A stretch of DNA of 64,000 bases, taken from Dryas octopetala (Eukaryota > Streptophyta > Magnoliopsida > Rosales > Rosaceae). The position numbers and the translations under genes are program-made. This document shows, in pieces, positions 49,538-60,744 of the stretch. Location: NCBI GenBank assembly GCA_963921425.1, contig OY992834.1:24751923-24815922 (forward strand), written 5' to 3'. Below the pieces are notes generated by a model. That model had not been told where the DNA came from and did not search any database. It saw only the letters and a program-made list of their open reading frames with translations. Position 1 is the stretch's first letter. Each line of letters opens with the position of its first letter.

Positions 49538-49701
49538 GATATGTTGGGTCAAGTATGGAGAGGGACATTTAATATTCAAATATCTTGAATTTGGATTGAA
49601 TAGGGTGCGGAAGCATTAAATAAAATGAATTTAGGGGGCTGACAAATACTTTTATATAGACCAGAGGTTTTGAATTAATCATATCCCCAATAGGGGGTTA
49701 A
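45978..49701. other. Gene-free region with MITE and retroelement scraps
   Basis: 47800-47990 resembles one arm of a Mutator-like MITE (ggtcaattacacttttcatc; taacgttaacttttctgtta). 48500-48780 looks like LTR-derived sequence. 49195-49480 is a GC-rich patch without a recognised motif. No gene or RNA was supported. Confidence 0.3.
49484..49530. repeat. (GA)n microsatellite, ~23 units
   Basis: An almost pure GA run, continuing imperfectly to about 49540. Long open frames on both strands here are repeat artefacts. Confidence 0.95.
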
Positions 49702-49710
49702 TAATAGTTT

Positions 49711-50433
49711 GGGGGGGGCTATGCACACCACCCTAATCCACTAAGTTGACCACCCCAATTAAATTTTTGCCCCTTTGTGCCCATTTTGCCCCTGCATTAA
49801 AAAAAAAAAAAACCATCTCCACTTTGGCCGGCCACCCCTCCCCGCCGCTGGCGCAACCCCACCCCCTCCCCACCGCCGGCGCGACCCCACCTCTCCCCTT
49901 CGCCGGTCGACCCCACCCCTCCCAGGCGAAGACCCACCCACCCAGGTGAAGACCCACCCACCCAGGCGAAGACCCGATCGGCCCAGGCGAAGACCCGACG
50001 ACCCCTCGCCGGCGATCTTCCTTTTCCGGCAGAGTTGAGACGCCGGACCACTTGGGTTTTGTTCCCCAGGTCACGGTGAGTCCAACAGTGGTCTTCCCTT
50101 GTTCATCCGACCACCGTGCGCGGCTAATCGACGTCGTGACCCGATCGGCCCTTCGTCGGCGATCTTCCTTTTCCGGCGAAGTTGAGACGCCGGACCACTT
50201 GGGTTTTGTTCCCCAGGTCACGGCGAGTCCAACGGTGGTCTTCCCTTGTTCATCCGACCACCGTGCGCGGCTAATCGACGTCGTGAAGCTCCGCAGCGGC
50301 GGGGAGAGGTGGCCGGCCAAAATTGGAGAAATGGTTTTTTTTTTTAATGCAGGGGCAAAATGGGCACAAAGGGGTAAAAATTTAAGTGGGGTGGTCAACT
50401 TAGTGGATTAGGGTGGTGTGAATAGCCCCCCCC
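49711..50433. mobile_element. Non-autonomous Mutator-like element (723 bp) with ~145-bp TIRs and perfect 9-bp TSD
   Basis: TAATAGTTT borders both sides (49702-49710, 50434-50442). Eight G at the left end pair with eight C at the right, followed by near-identical arms (accaccctaatccactaagt; ttgcccctttgtgcccattt; a run of 12-13 A; ggccggccacc). The interior is very GC-rich (about 49830-50310), unlike the AT-rich surroundings, with a 147-bp tandem duplication. 9-bp TSD with long TIRs is the Mutator signature. There is no transposase. The GC-rich core could be captured host sequence (Pack-MULE style), but I recognise no gene in it. Confidence 0.93.
50010..50286. repeat. 147-bp tandem duplication inside the Mutator-like element
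   Basis: Copies start at 50010 and 50157 (both cggcgatcttccttttccgg) and stay nearly identical through accttgggttttgttcccca-like sequence to aatcgacgtcgtga. The second copy is slightly shorter and merges into the right TIR. Confidence 0.9.
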
Positions 50434-50639
50434 TAATAGTTTACATATAAAACAAAAAGACAGTTACCTAGCAGTAGGTAGGAGTGAGAATGTTTTAGTT
50501 TGATATGCAAATGGTGGTACATGGCTAGACCCAGGCCCAAAACAAAAAGGCTTTGGTGGGCCAGTAGTTGGCATATTTTGGGTGACCCATTCAACAGCTT
50601 CAATGTTAACAGCTCCACAATCTCAGGTGTCGTAGTCGT

Positions 50640-50880
50640 TGGAAGTTTCATTTCCTCTCTCGGTCTCTCTCACTCTCTCTCTTCTGGGATTACATTACAA
50701 ACTCAGCACCCGATCTTTCTCTTCGATTCAGGAGGTACCCTTCTTCTTTTTTCACCTGAAATTAAATTAAGTTCTTAAACAAATAAAATTTATAATTCCC
50801 AGTTTACCACTTGTTTTATCGATTTTTTTTTTCTTTCTGATTTCTATGCAGGAAATCTGAGAGGTTTTCAGTTTCATTTC
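50640..50880 (+). promoter_or_regulatory. 5' UTR exons and leader intron of QCR6
   Basis: CT-rich leader near 50655-50690 (ctctctcactctctctcttc), donor at 50735, acceptor tgcag at 50847-50851, then 50852-50882 as a second leader exon ending in the first two bases of the start codon. Inferred from splice motifs. Confidence 0.6.
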
Positions 50881-53140
50881 TATGTGAGTACCTGGGACTT
50901 GGGTTTATCCGTAGTTATTTTTGAAATTTATTTTGTTTATAGTATATCATTTTAATTTAGTACTAAGCCTTGATTAGGATTCATCTATTGAGACTTGATG
51001 TGCTTCTTGGATGCTAGTGAGTTTTCGTATTCTTATTTACATGATGTTAGGCATGGATGGAGAAATTTAGGGGTCAAAACGCTAAATTTTCATATAGGGT
51101 TGTCCTACAAATCTTAGGGTGTTGACCTTTCTTTCAGGGTTTCCCTATCCATTTGTTTTGTAAATTGCTTTGGTTTGGTAGGATTGTTGTTTACTTGTCC
51201 TTGTCAATGTATTGCTGATTAGAAATATTTGATTAGGCATTCTTGTAGTTGCAAGAATGTGTTTGTAAATATCATCCGTTGTACTACATACAATTATGTT
51301 GATGTCTTTGTGGATCTCTCTCTTTCCCTCTTTATCTATCTATCCTTTTATGTACTCTATTAAGGGCGGACGAGGAACTTGTTGATCAAAAGAAGTATCT
51401 TGAGGATCATTGCCGGCCTAGATGTGTGAAGCCTCTGCTTGAATATCAGGTGATGTAATTCTGTATTAGTTCCTAGGGGGCCTGTCAAAATTCTGGCCAT
51501 TGCAATTTCTAGTACCAAGAAGGTATCAGGAATTTGTACTACTGTGAACTTTCAACTGGATCTTATTTTTATCTGTTCATATTTTATTTTCCTGATGTAT
51601 AAACTTATTGGTATTGTGTTGCTCCTATGTCTTGTATCCACATCCACGCTTCTTACTCTTCAAGTGATGGGAATTACAAAGCTTCCAGAACGAAATCTCC
51701 TATTGAAGAGACAGAGCTTTCATATTTCTCTATTTTTTAACTTGAGTGGAAGAAATTTGGCAATCATAATGGCTTTTCCTGGATGAAATGGAAATTGGAT
51801 ACCACAAATGTGAAACTTAGTAATATTAAGTAATTAACTTGGAACTATATCATGCTAACATTGTAGAAACTAATCGTGCAATGGTCATAGCACGAAATAA
51901 GGGTCTCAGAATATAAGGATTCAGGGTATCATAATTCAGTGATTAAGCAAGTTCTTTTGACATAATTTTAATGGGATTGATTATGGTTACTCTTTAAATA
52001 GTAGGGAGCCAGTGGTCTGATAATAAGGAGTTACTGCATTTCTAAACAATAAGCTTCACGTGGGGTTGGTTGAGAGATGATGTGGTGAGTTGCAAAAGAG
52101 TGAGAAGATAAACTAGATTAGTGTATGTGAAGGAGAAATGAATTTACAATCAACATAGATAGTAGAAGGATCTCTAAGTATCCACTATTGACTGAGCCTG
52201 TTGAGAAAAGGACAACAAAACTGTTTTATTTGCGATTGTGCATAGACTATGAAGTATTTAGGGTGTTCTTCGAGTCCAACTCTAGTCTAGAATCATGTAT
52301 TACATAGACTATGAAGTCCCAATAAAATGTATAACATTTGAATTTTGTTGACATTTGGACTTGTTATGCAAATTGAATATTACATTGCAGGTACTTAATA
52401 TGCTGTATGTATCCATATGAGCATTGAAATGCCACAGTTATTGCATTGAATACATTAGTTTGAATTCATCATAATGATTGCCAACATTGGGAAGTCTCTA
52501 GCTACTTTAACTAATATGCTAGATTTAATAAACTGGTCTAATTTTTGCTTACAAAGAGGAGATGATGAGGCAGTTATTTCTGCCGAGCATTAATTATAGC
52601 TCAACTTTAAAAATCACATGTAAATGTCTTCCTGTTGTTTTGATTTATACTATTTTGCACCCCCTTTCCCTCCTGCCATAATTGAAGTGGTTTCATACCC
52701 TCAGTAATGCATTTTGAGTAACAAGATTACATTTTGAACCTTTTCTTCTATTTATTTCCCCTTTTTTCAAAAATTAGAAAAAAAAAAAAGGGAATGCTAT
52801 GATAGTTAGAGTTCTTGCTTTTAGTATTCATATGTGTAATTTGAAGGACACAAAAAGAGGGAATTCCACATTTGGTTTTGAATGGACATAGTTTGATAAT
52901 TGTACTGAAATTATTGAACTATTTTATTTATTGTAGGCATGTGTTAAGAGGATTGAAGGTGATGACAGTGGTAACAAGCATTGTACAGGCCAGTACTTTG
53001 ACTACATATCTTGTGTTGACAAATGTGTAAGTCTTCATTATATTTCTTATACTGTGAATAAAATTTTGTTCTGGCTCATATGCTGATTATGGCCTTCTGG
53101 AATGTAGGTTGCGCCACAGTTATTCAAAAAGCTTAAGTAA
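50881..53140 (+). CDS. QCR6: Cytochrome b-c1 complex subunit 6 (QCR6, hinge protein)
   Basis: This small acidic subunit of mitochondrial complex III helps dock cytochrome c to cytochrome c1 on the intermembrane-space side. Coding exons are 50881-50882 (AT), 51365-51449, 52937-53026 and 53108-53140 (TAA), giving 69 residues, the length I recall for plant QCR6. The protein reads MADEELVDQKKYLEDHC, then RPRCVKPLLEYQ, ACVKRIEGDDSGNKHC, TGQYFDYISCVDKC and VAPQLFKKLK. The paired cysteines of the hinge helical hairpin are present. All junctions are GT/AG. The ATG is split: exon ...ttctat|gtgagt supplies AT and ttaag|ggcgg supplies the G. A 5' UTR exon precedes it (about 50640-50734, donor gag|gtaccc). 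Intact. Confidence 0.92.
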
Positions 53141-54031
53141 CTGAGTGGCAGTTTTAGGGTCTTGTCATCCTTTAATTGTTACTCATTTACAGTGGATATG
53201 ATTTTTGAACTTGTGCTCTGATGTTCGACAAGTTTTGTTTTCAGCAACATTGTTCAAATTTTGTTGAGAGGTGTTGAATAAGAATAAAAATAAGATTATG
53301 TGAGTTGGTTGCATTTACATGGTGTTATGGTCCTTATGGATTTAATATAGTGAGCTAATAATGACAAAATAACTGAATATGGTTATTTTAGTAGATGTTT
53401 GCTTCTCTTGAATGTATATTCAGAAGACAAAATTTAATGTGTTTTTTAACTTGTGTGATCCATAGTGCAAATTATCAAGTGGACCACATTCATTAAGGTC
53501 ACTGGGTAAAACCCATACATTGATCAAAAATGCATTTCTAAATATAGTTGTATCACTGGGTTGTTGTGGTTACAATGGCAATCTGCTGTGTTTTGTGGAG
53601 GCGTTATGAAGGTTAAGGATCTCTCAGAGTGTATATTGTCCAATGTGGCCTTTATTTTTGTTATTTCTGGGCTGTTTTGTGAACAGAGAGGTATTATTGG
53701 TCCCTAGGATCGGCTTATCACCAAACTAAAAGGGGAAAGTTCTCATTTAACTAGAGTCACACTCATCTCATTAATGAGATGAAAAAACCCATCTGATTGA
53801 TATTTTGTGTTCACTTACTATTTTGATTACGTAGTCTTGCGGCCAATGCAGCCTATTAGTAATATGTCCAAGTAGGAATTGACGTTAAGAATTTTGTTGT
53901 TGATTGATGTGAGTAAATCTTTATTTTTCTGCTGTGGTGGCTTCCATTTAAATATTTGGCATAAATAATCATCAAAGAAAACCAAAACGATATAGAAATC
54001 AAATACAAAAAATAAACAATTTGATGAAATA

Positions 54032-54049
54032 CCCCCCCCCCCCCCCCCC
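54032..54049. repeat. Poly(C) tract of 18
   Basis: Uninterrupted C18, followed shortly by GGGG. It is rare in an AT-rich plant genome; length may be uncertain for sequencing reasons. Confidence 0.95.
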
Positions 54050-54144
54050 AAGGGGTTTGCTCTCAATCTTGGTTCTGGAATGGTGATGGGGCTGAGCTTT
54101 GGGACCTTTATAAAGGTCTTTGCCATACTTGGAATGAAAATTTA

Positions 54145-54325
54145 AGGCAGGGGCATGCAGGTTGAATGTGATTCCTATGCTGTTATTGATTTGATTACCT
54201 CTGCTGTTGTAAGGAGATTATTAACAGAGATTGGAGCTGCTCTATTGACCACATTCTCTCACTGCTCCAGATTTTTTTTCCTTTTGGGCTTTTGCCCTCC
54301 ACAGCACAGTACCTAAAAAAAAAAG
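54145..54325 (+). mobile_element. LINE 3'-end fragment (RNase H tail plus A tract)
   Basis: The plus-strand MQVECDSYAVIDLITSAVV near 54150 resembles the 'VE.DS..VI.LI' motif of the RNase H domain at the end of plant LINE ORF2. It is followed within 150 bp by ttttgggcttttgccctcc and an A-rich tail at 54315-54325, a common LINE 3' terminus. It is very short and the reading frame is not kept. Confidence 0.4.
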
Positions 54326-55046
54326 AAATTGGGTTATGTAAAAAAAGTGTCAGTGTGCAGATCTTCAATTTCTTTAGCTATTTTAAATAATAGACTAATA
54401 GTTTGGTTATATTCAGGGTAATTTTATTTCTTTAGTTAATATAATTGCCAAAAATAATTCATAAGATTTGCATTTTTAACATATATATTAGGCTGAAAAT
54501 GCTATCTAGCTTGTGAGATCATTAAATTTATAAACTGCATCACATGCGCTAGTTTTTCTAGTATTATTTATTTCTATTATTTTAAAAATTTACTAAAATA
54601 AATCGGTGTCTAAGACTAATTACCTTTTGGTTTGGTTATATTTCTCTCCATAATGTTCTAGAGGTTTCAAATTCAATTTGAGTCCCTCACCAAATAGCTA
54701 TTGTTCTCTCCACAATGTTGGAGAGGTTCAAATTCTCCACTAAGAAAAAAAAAAAAACCCTAAACCTCTCTCCCAAATAAGAAGAAAAAAAAAACTTAAA
54801 CTGTAAGGGGGTTAAATTATAAATTTAAGATGTCTTTGTTGAATACTTGCTTGGTGGAGACAAGACGCTATGGAGAGAAAAAAAAAAAAAACAAAGCAAA
54901 TTGCTTCTTTAAGGTATAGCCCTTTGCACTTCTAAAAGTGCAAACTATAGTTCTTGCACTGGGCTGGGCTAGAGCACAGAATGTTATACCTAATATTCAC
55001 GTAAACTTAACATAACCCACGATTCAAGCAAGGAAAGAAAGTCTTA

Positions 55047-56090
55047 CAGTGTGTTTGGATGAAGTAATTTTAATTTTCACAAAAATTTATAAACGATGGA
55101 ATTTAAAACTTCGTTATTTAAATTTCTATCAATTGCATTTTTATTGTTTGGATATATGTATGTAGAATTTTGTAAATGACGTGATTACAAATTTTAATTA
55201 ATCTAGCCCCATCAATTGCCCACCCACGCCACCACCTTCCCCTCCCTCCGAGTCTTCGACCACACTCGTCACCTCCTCCCCTTTCTTTCTCTCTTCTCTT
55301 CTCTCTATATATTCCTCATCTCTTCTCTACAGATTAAAGTTCCTTCACAAGATAGATTTTTTTTCTTCAATTCCAAGAGCCCAGCAACCAAAGACAAAAA
55401 AGGCATCTCCATTAATTGCATCTTCTTAGAATAAACTTAGAAATCAGGTTCCAAACATGGATCAGATTGATGGGGGTCCCAATGGCAGACTAAACAAAGA
55501 TTAGCCCAACATATTTCAATCACAATATGCCGATCTGGAGGGAAGTAAGAGAGAGTTTAGAGAGAGAAATAAAAGAGAAAAAGAAAGGGGAGGAGGTGGC
55601 GAGGGTGGTTGGAGGGAGGGGAAGAAGGTGGCGTGGGTGGAGATGGGTGGGCAGTGGGCTTTATGATTTTTTGTTTTTCTATCCTTTTAATTTCTTAATA
55701 TTATTTGTGGGAAAAAAAAGTTTGTAGATGTGGCAAGATCTAAGTCACAAATGATTATTTGAGGGCTGAGATCAAAAGTCAGGTATAGTCTAGTAGGAAG
55801 AAAACTGACAGAGGATCCAAGTTCGGATGGTGGTAGTGGCGGTGGTGCTGGTTGTGGTGGGTGGGTTTTTTTTTTTCTTAAAATCTCAAATGTTTTGGAA
55901 TTTGCAAATGACACCTATTTAAGTGAAATTTAAAATCAGAATTTATGACCCTAAAATTCTATAATTTTTCCCGTGTAAAGTTCTAAGATTTATGTGTTAA
56001 GAGGCCAAACAAGGGAATTTGAGATTTTCATTTCTCAAATTCTAACTTTTAATGAAATACCGAGTTAAATTTCTCTATCCAAACGCACTC
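55047..56090. mobile_element. PIF/Harbinger-like non-autonomous element (1,044 bp) with TTA TSD
   Basis: The left end CAGTGTGTTTGGAT and the right end (reverse complement GAGTGCGTTTGGATA) are bordered by TTA on both sides (55044-55046, 56091-56093), the PIF/Harbinger target. Inside there is a second long palindrome: tgcccacccacgccaccacc near 55217 pairs with ggtggcgtgggtgg near 55628-55642. No transposase was seen. Its size is large for a Tourist-type MITE. Confidence 0.75.
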
Positions 56091-56212
56091 TTATATATTT
56101 AGGGCTAATTTGGTTGGCGACTCAAAACCAATTTTCAAAACTTAGAAAACAATCTGAAAGTCTTTCCACTATTGTTCATCATTCATATTCTACACGTAGG
56201 AGACAATGAGAC

Positions 56213-58427
56213 ATGAACATGAACATGATGATCGAGGAGGATATGGATCGAATATCGCAGTTTCCGAAACCCATTATGGAGAAAATACTCTTTCGGTTGT
56301 CTGCATAAGATGCCATTCATATGAGCTTCTCATCTAAGACATGACAAAGTCTATGGAACTCATTATCAGTACTCTCCCTCTCTAATTTTGACGTTGATAT
56401 AGATCAAAGTCGTCTAGATCAAGAAGGGAAAATGTCAACATCAGAGAAGCTTTACTCATTCGGCTGACGAATCCTTGAGAATATTCCATCAACATGAGGA
56501 TCAAAAAAGGATAGTTCAGTTTAGTCTCAAACTTAGAGGGGAAACTAGGAAAGAAAAGCAAGCCTCTCATGTCGACCGTTTGATAAAGTTGGTCACCAAA
56601 AACTATGTCAAAGTGTTACATCTTGACCTATTCCATCAACATGAGGATCAAAAAAGGATAGTTCAGTTTAGTCTCAAACTTAGAGGGGAAACTGGGAAAG
56701 AAAAGCAAGCCTCTCATGTCGACCGTTTGATAAAGTTGGTCACCAAAAACTATGTCAAAGTGTTACATCTTGACCTAGCAAGGTACAGTTTTCCTCCTAC
56801 TAGTAATTTGGATCTTGGGGCATTAGTTGCATTGCGTATAATGAACAGTGATATTTGGATATCAAAGCCTTAATTCAAGAGGGCACCAAGTTTAGATGCC
56901 TAAAAGAGCACTTTTTGAAATATGTTAAATTGAATGGGCCAGTTGGGGACCTCCTTTCTAGATGCCCTTGGCTTAAGACTCTGGAATTAGATAGAGCTCG
57001 CAAAATAAGCTATGATCATGTTCAACTTTGTGAATTTAATTCCCAAGCTCAAGAATGTTATATATCCTTAAATATCTCTGTGTTTGTAGCTACAAGATTG
57101 AAGCACCCAATCTTCAAACTCTTTGTTATTCATCACCCAATTCACACCTATTAGACCTTGAAGCAATTAGCTGCGGTAAATTAAAGGAGTTCAGTATGCA
57201 AACACCTAGTGCTGCCATTACAAACCATTATATGGAGAAACTAACTTCTAAATTTCCCTTTCTTGAGAAGTTGAGCTTGAGGGTCACTTTTGAATCGGTG
57301 GAGCTGAGAATTTCAAGTCATCCACTTAAGTCATTATTAATATTTTCTGGAGATGATTACATTATAGAGAAGGTCAACCTAGACACTCCAAATCTTGTTC
57401 ATTACTCATTATTAGGTCACATAATATTCCCAACCTTGTTTTCATTGAATTCCGTGAAGCTGAAAGTTGTTGATCTTGAACTATTTAGTACTTTCGACAA
57501 TTCATGGTATTTAAGAATATATGGTAAGCATGTTGACACTTCATGGTTTCTTAAGTTGCGAGAATATATTGGAAAGTTGGAGCCACACGAAGAATTGATC
57601 TTAAAAATTCATCCTCCCAAGAAGGCAAGTCCACAAATGGATCTTATCAATTGATAATTTATTTTTGCTATTTATGCTCTATATATAATTGTCTTAGTTA
57701 CCCTACCTTATTCTTGCAGATCACATTTTGCCTAAAAGAATTAAAAGAAGAAAAAATCTCTCCACCTTCAGAAGTCAAGTTTTTGGAACTACACCTGGGA
57801 TCGACACTAGATTTTATTGATGGTTTACTTTGGATTTGTCGTCCCATTACCCTATCCCTAATTGCAAGCCGGTCCTATCTATCTAACAGCCAATTCCTAA
57901 AGGTAGTTTGATAATGTATATTTGCAATAGGATACAATAGATGTTTAATTTAATTTAGACAGTTTAGTTGCATCATATTAATATATATGTACGTGCAATC
58001 CATCAGATAAAATTAAAATGACGTTGACATTAATACAATGGCCAAACAGTTTCCGATTTGGCTAATTGTTTGCAAGGGTGATATTTGAATGATGCCCTAA
58101 CATATGAATAGTTTTGATCATTAAAATTCATTGATATATAGTTAAGCGAGTGAGGAACCCTTGCTCTATGGTGAGCAGGTGAATATTACTGCATATATAT
58201 ATATGTACCTTGTTTATTAATAAATTGATGACTTTTGTGCGTTGTAGTTCATACACGAGGACTTAATGTTTGGGGAAGAAAATCTCATGTGCTGTGGAGA
58301 CAACCACATCAAATGTTGGCGGCATTACTTAAAGTTCGTTAAGATCCAAAGCTTTTGTGGTATTAAAGATGGACAATTGGCGCTTTATGGCGAAGATTCA
58401 TCCATGTTATTTGCATATCTTGAATAA
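56213..58427 (+). pseudogene. F-box/LRR (FBD-type) gene, decayed
   Basis: From the ATG at 56213 the frame reads DRISQFPKPIMEKILFRLSA, then DAIHMSFSSKT and QSLWNSLSVLSLSNF, a plant F-box. LRR-type sequence follows (VGDLLSRCPWLKTLELDRAR; LTSKFPFLEKLSLRV; LKVVDLELFS), then after an intron (acceptor ttcttgcag at 57719) KFLELHLGSTLDFIDGLLWI, and a last exon near 58251 (YLKFVKIQSFCGIKDGQLAL). Such proteins select substrates for SCF ubiquitin ligases. In-frame stops lie in the F-box (TAA 56306-56308, TGA 56342-56344) and after it (TGA 56464-56466). At least two frame changes follow, near 56860 and 57060. So it is not functional as read, although long parts are still open, suggesting recent loss. Confidence 0.8.
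56482..56775 (+). repeat. 147-bp (49-codon) in-frame tandem duplication in the F-box pseudogene
   Basis: Copies at 56482-56628 and 56629-56775 differ at one base (actaggaaag against actgggaaag). Each encodes the same FHQHEDQKRIVQFSLKLRGE segment up to KVLHLDL, and the frame is kept through both. Confidence 0.95.
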
Positions 58428-58930
58428 GTTTTGGAAGTCACTTTTGAGCTAGAATAGTTATTGTAGCTCAAAAGGATAATTAACTTTTAGTTACAAATTT
58501 GTCCATGTTATTAACAGATCCATCCATGTAAAAATAATATTAACAAAAGAAATTTGGTAATATTTGCAATTTTGCAATAGGATATTAACTTTTTAATTTA
58601 ATTTGGACAATTTAATTAATTAAATGAGTCATACGACTCATACTACTATTTTACCATGCCAATGAATATAATCTTTATATTCATGACTTTTGTGCATTAG
58701 ATCATATACAAGAAGTTAATGTGTAGGGAAGAAAATCCACTGCTAGCTGTGGGGACATCCACATCAAATATTTGGGACATTACTTAAAGTCTGATAAGCT
58801 TCGAAGCTTGTTTGGTGCTAAAGATGGACGATCTGTGCTTTATGGTGAAGATATTCATCCATGCATGTACGTTAACAGATCTTGACAAAGTTGAGGAAGC
58901 CACGTACTTTTGAGTTACAATGTCTATTGG
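58243..58930 (+). repeat. Tandem duplication of the F-box gene's last exon
   Basis: The segment at about 58243-58480 (exon with catcaaatgttggcggcatt and ttaaagatggac) recurs at about 58692-58925 (catcaaatatttgggacatt; ctaaagatggac). The second copy has stops early in the frame. Between them lies AT-rich DNA. Confidence 0.85.
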
Positions 58931-59580
58931 AGAATTAGGCTATTTGTATATATTGACATAACACAAAAATTTATGCAAAATATTTTATTAAGTATTACAA
59001 CTTTTGATTTCATCTCGATCTTCTTCATAATGCAATATTTTCATCAGTATATATTATACTTTCAACATTGGCAAGCTTCCCCTTATTTGATAAAAAATAA
59101 TAATTTTGGTACATATTATTAGGTCTGCACACGCTTCCTCATAGAATTAAGCTCTGTTTTCACATTGCACCCTTTGGTTGGGTTATAATTTGTTGCTTGG
59201 TTTTGAGTTCTATTGAGAAAAGAATGTGGTCTTGGGTTTAATTTATTTTTCTTAATCTGCATTATATAAACAATTTCAAATTTCCTCTTCTGCTTGCGGT
59301 TGGAATGCAATATTTATGAATGAATTGTTGAGGAAATTTGTTTTGTTAGCAACTTAGCACTCACATCATTTGGTGAACTTATGTAGATTTCTCTAAACCT
59401 ATATAGATTTCTGAATTTAATTGTCCATTATCTCTATTTTTTTTTGCTACTAGTATGTGTGTGAAAGTTGTAGATTTTGGCAATTCACTCTGAGCATCAT
59501 AATTCTAGAGAGAGAGAGAGAAAGATAGAGAGAGCAAAACCATAAACCATTGAAGAAACAAAGATTACAATGATATATAT
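58931..59580. other. Gene-free spacer
   Basis: AT-rich, with a short (GA)n run at 59504-59535. No motif recognised. Confidence 0.4.
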
Positions 59581-59589
59581 TAATATATA

Positions 59590-60708
59590 GGCTTAATTAT
59601 CGATTTACCACCCAAAACTGTAACTCATTCCCACTTTACCACTTGAAAGTTTTTTTGTTCTAGATTACCACCTGTAACTTACATCCGTGTCCCATTTTAT
59701 CTTATTCCGTCAATAATTCCGTTAAAAAAAATAACTTGGCCGTTAATGCTGACGTGGCGCGCTAGATGTGCGCCACGTGTCACATCTTTTCTATTATTTT
59801 CAGATTTTTTTATTCCTATATTTTTATAAACTTTGAAAATTAATTAAAAATAGCTCCGAACTCAGAAAAATACACGGAAAATTCCTAATGACTCGTCTTG
59901 ACTAGAACTAATTTAATATAAGGTTAAACTACCAATTTCCCTCTAAACATTTCAAAAAAAAAAAATAGAAAGTCCAAATTTATTTCTAAAAAATTAAAAT
60001 AAATTTCCCTCTATTAAATAAATAATAGAATTTTTCGTAAACTCTTGGAAAAATTCTCAAAAATATTTTGGAAATTACCAAAAGCCTGTTTTAGAAAATT
60101 ATTTGAGACTTTACGGAAATTCTAGAATTTTTCTAGAATTTATTTTATAGGGAAATTTATTTTCCTCTAAGACCGAGAGGTCTTTTGGGTAGCAAGTGTT
60201 CACAAGAAAGGTATTGTTAGTTTTTAGAAGATTAACGATGCAGATCTCATATTTTTTGGAGTTCGGGAGATTATCCTATGAATTTCCAAAGAGTCTAGAG
60301 TATTTTAATTTTCTAGAAATAAATTTGGATTTTCCAAATTTTCTGAAAATTTTTAGTGGGAAAATTGGCATTTTGACTCCATAGTAAATTAGTACTAGTC
60401 AAGACAAGTCAGTAAGAATTTTGCGTGTATTTTTCTAAGTTCGGAGATATTTTTAATCAATTTTCAAAGTTTATAAAAATAAAAAAATAAAAAAAATCAG
60501 AAAATACAAGAAGATGTGACACGTGGCACATATCCAACGCGTCACGTCAGCATTAATGACCATCTCATCATTTTTAATGGAATTGTTGACGGAACAAGGT
60601 AAAATGGGACACGGATGTAAGTTACAGGTGGTAATCTGGAACAAAAAAACTTTCAGGTGATAAAATGAGAATGAGTTACAGTTTTGAGTGGTAAATCAAT
60701 AATTAAGC

Positions 60709-60709
<1 letters not shown>
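59590..60709. mobile_element. Mutator-like foldback element (1,120 bp), ~310-bp TIRs, perfect 9-bp TSD
   Basis: Arms begin GGCTTAATTATCGATTTACC (left) and, in reverse complement, GGCTTAATTATTGATTTACC (right). They stay paired past tgacgtggc.c and gacacgtgg-type motifs to ttgactag.actaat. TAATATATA borders both ends (59581-59589, 60710-60718). The middle is AT-rich without an ORF. 9-bp TSD and very long TIRs fit a non-autonomous MULE. Confidence 0.9.

Positions 60710-60710
<1 letters not shown>

Positions 60711-60741
<31 letters not shown>
60711..60741. repeat. (TA)n microsatellite
   Basis: About 14 TA units directly at the right TSD of the foldback element; TA expansion probably began in the TSD. 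Confidence 0.9.

Positions 60742-60744
<3 letters not shown>

Larger units (their letters stand above)
53141..55046. other. 3' flank of QCR6; homopolymers and scraps, no gene
   Basis: The QCR6 3' UTR probably covers the first ~200 bp. A short tandem (about 54645-54690 and 54702-54745, ctctccacaatgtt and gaggtttcaaattc motifs) is visible. No coding gene was recognised apart from the LINE tail. Confidence 0.35.

Noticed and set aside
48830-49700. A further Mutator-like element ending just left of 49702
   Set aside because: Both sides have 'ccccc...aataaa' features but no alignable inverted termini or TSD.
49733-50411. Frames of 119-221 residues on both strands
   Set aside because: They arise from the GC-rich, duplicated and inverted-repeat interior of the Mutator-like element. 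The two strands mirror each other, as inverted repeats do.
53827-54126. Minus-strand frame of 99 residues with a poly-Gly stretch
   Set aside because: The Gly run is the poly(C) tract read in reverse. No family resemblance.
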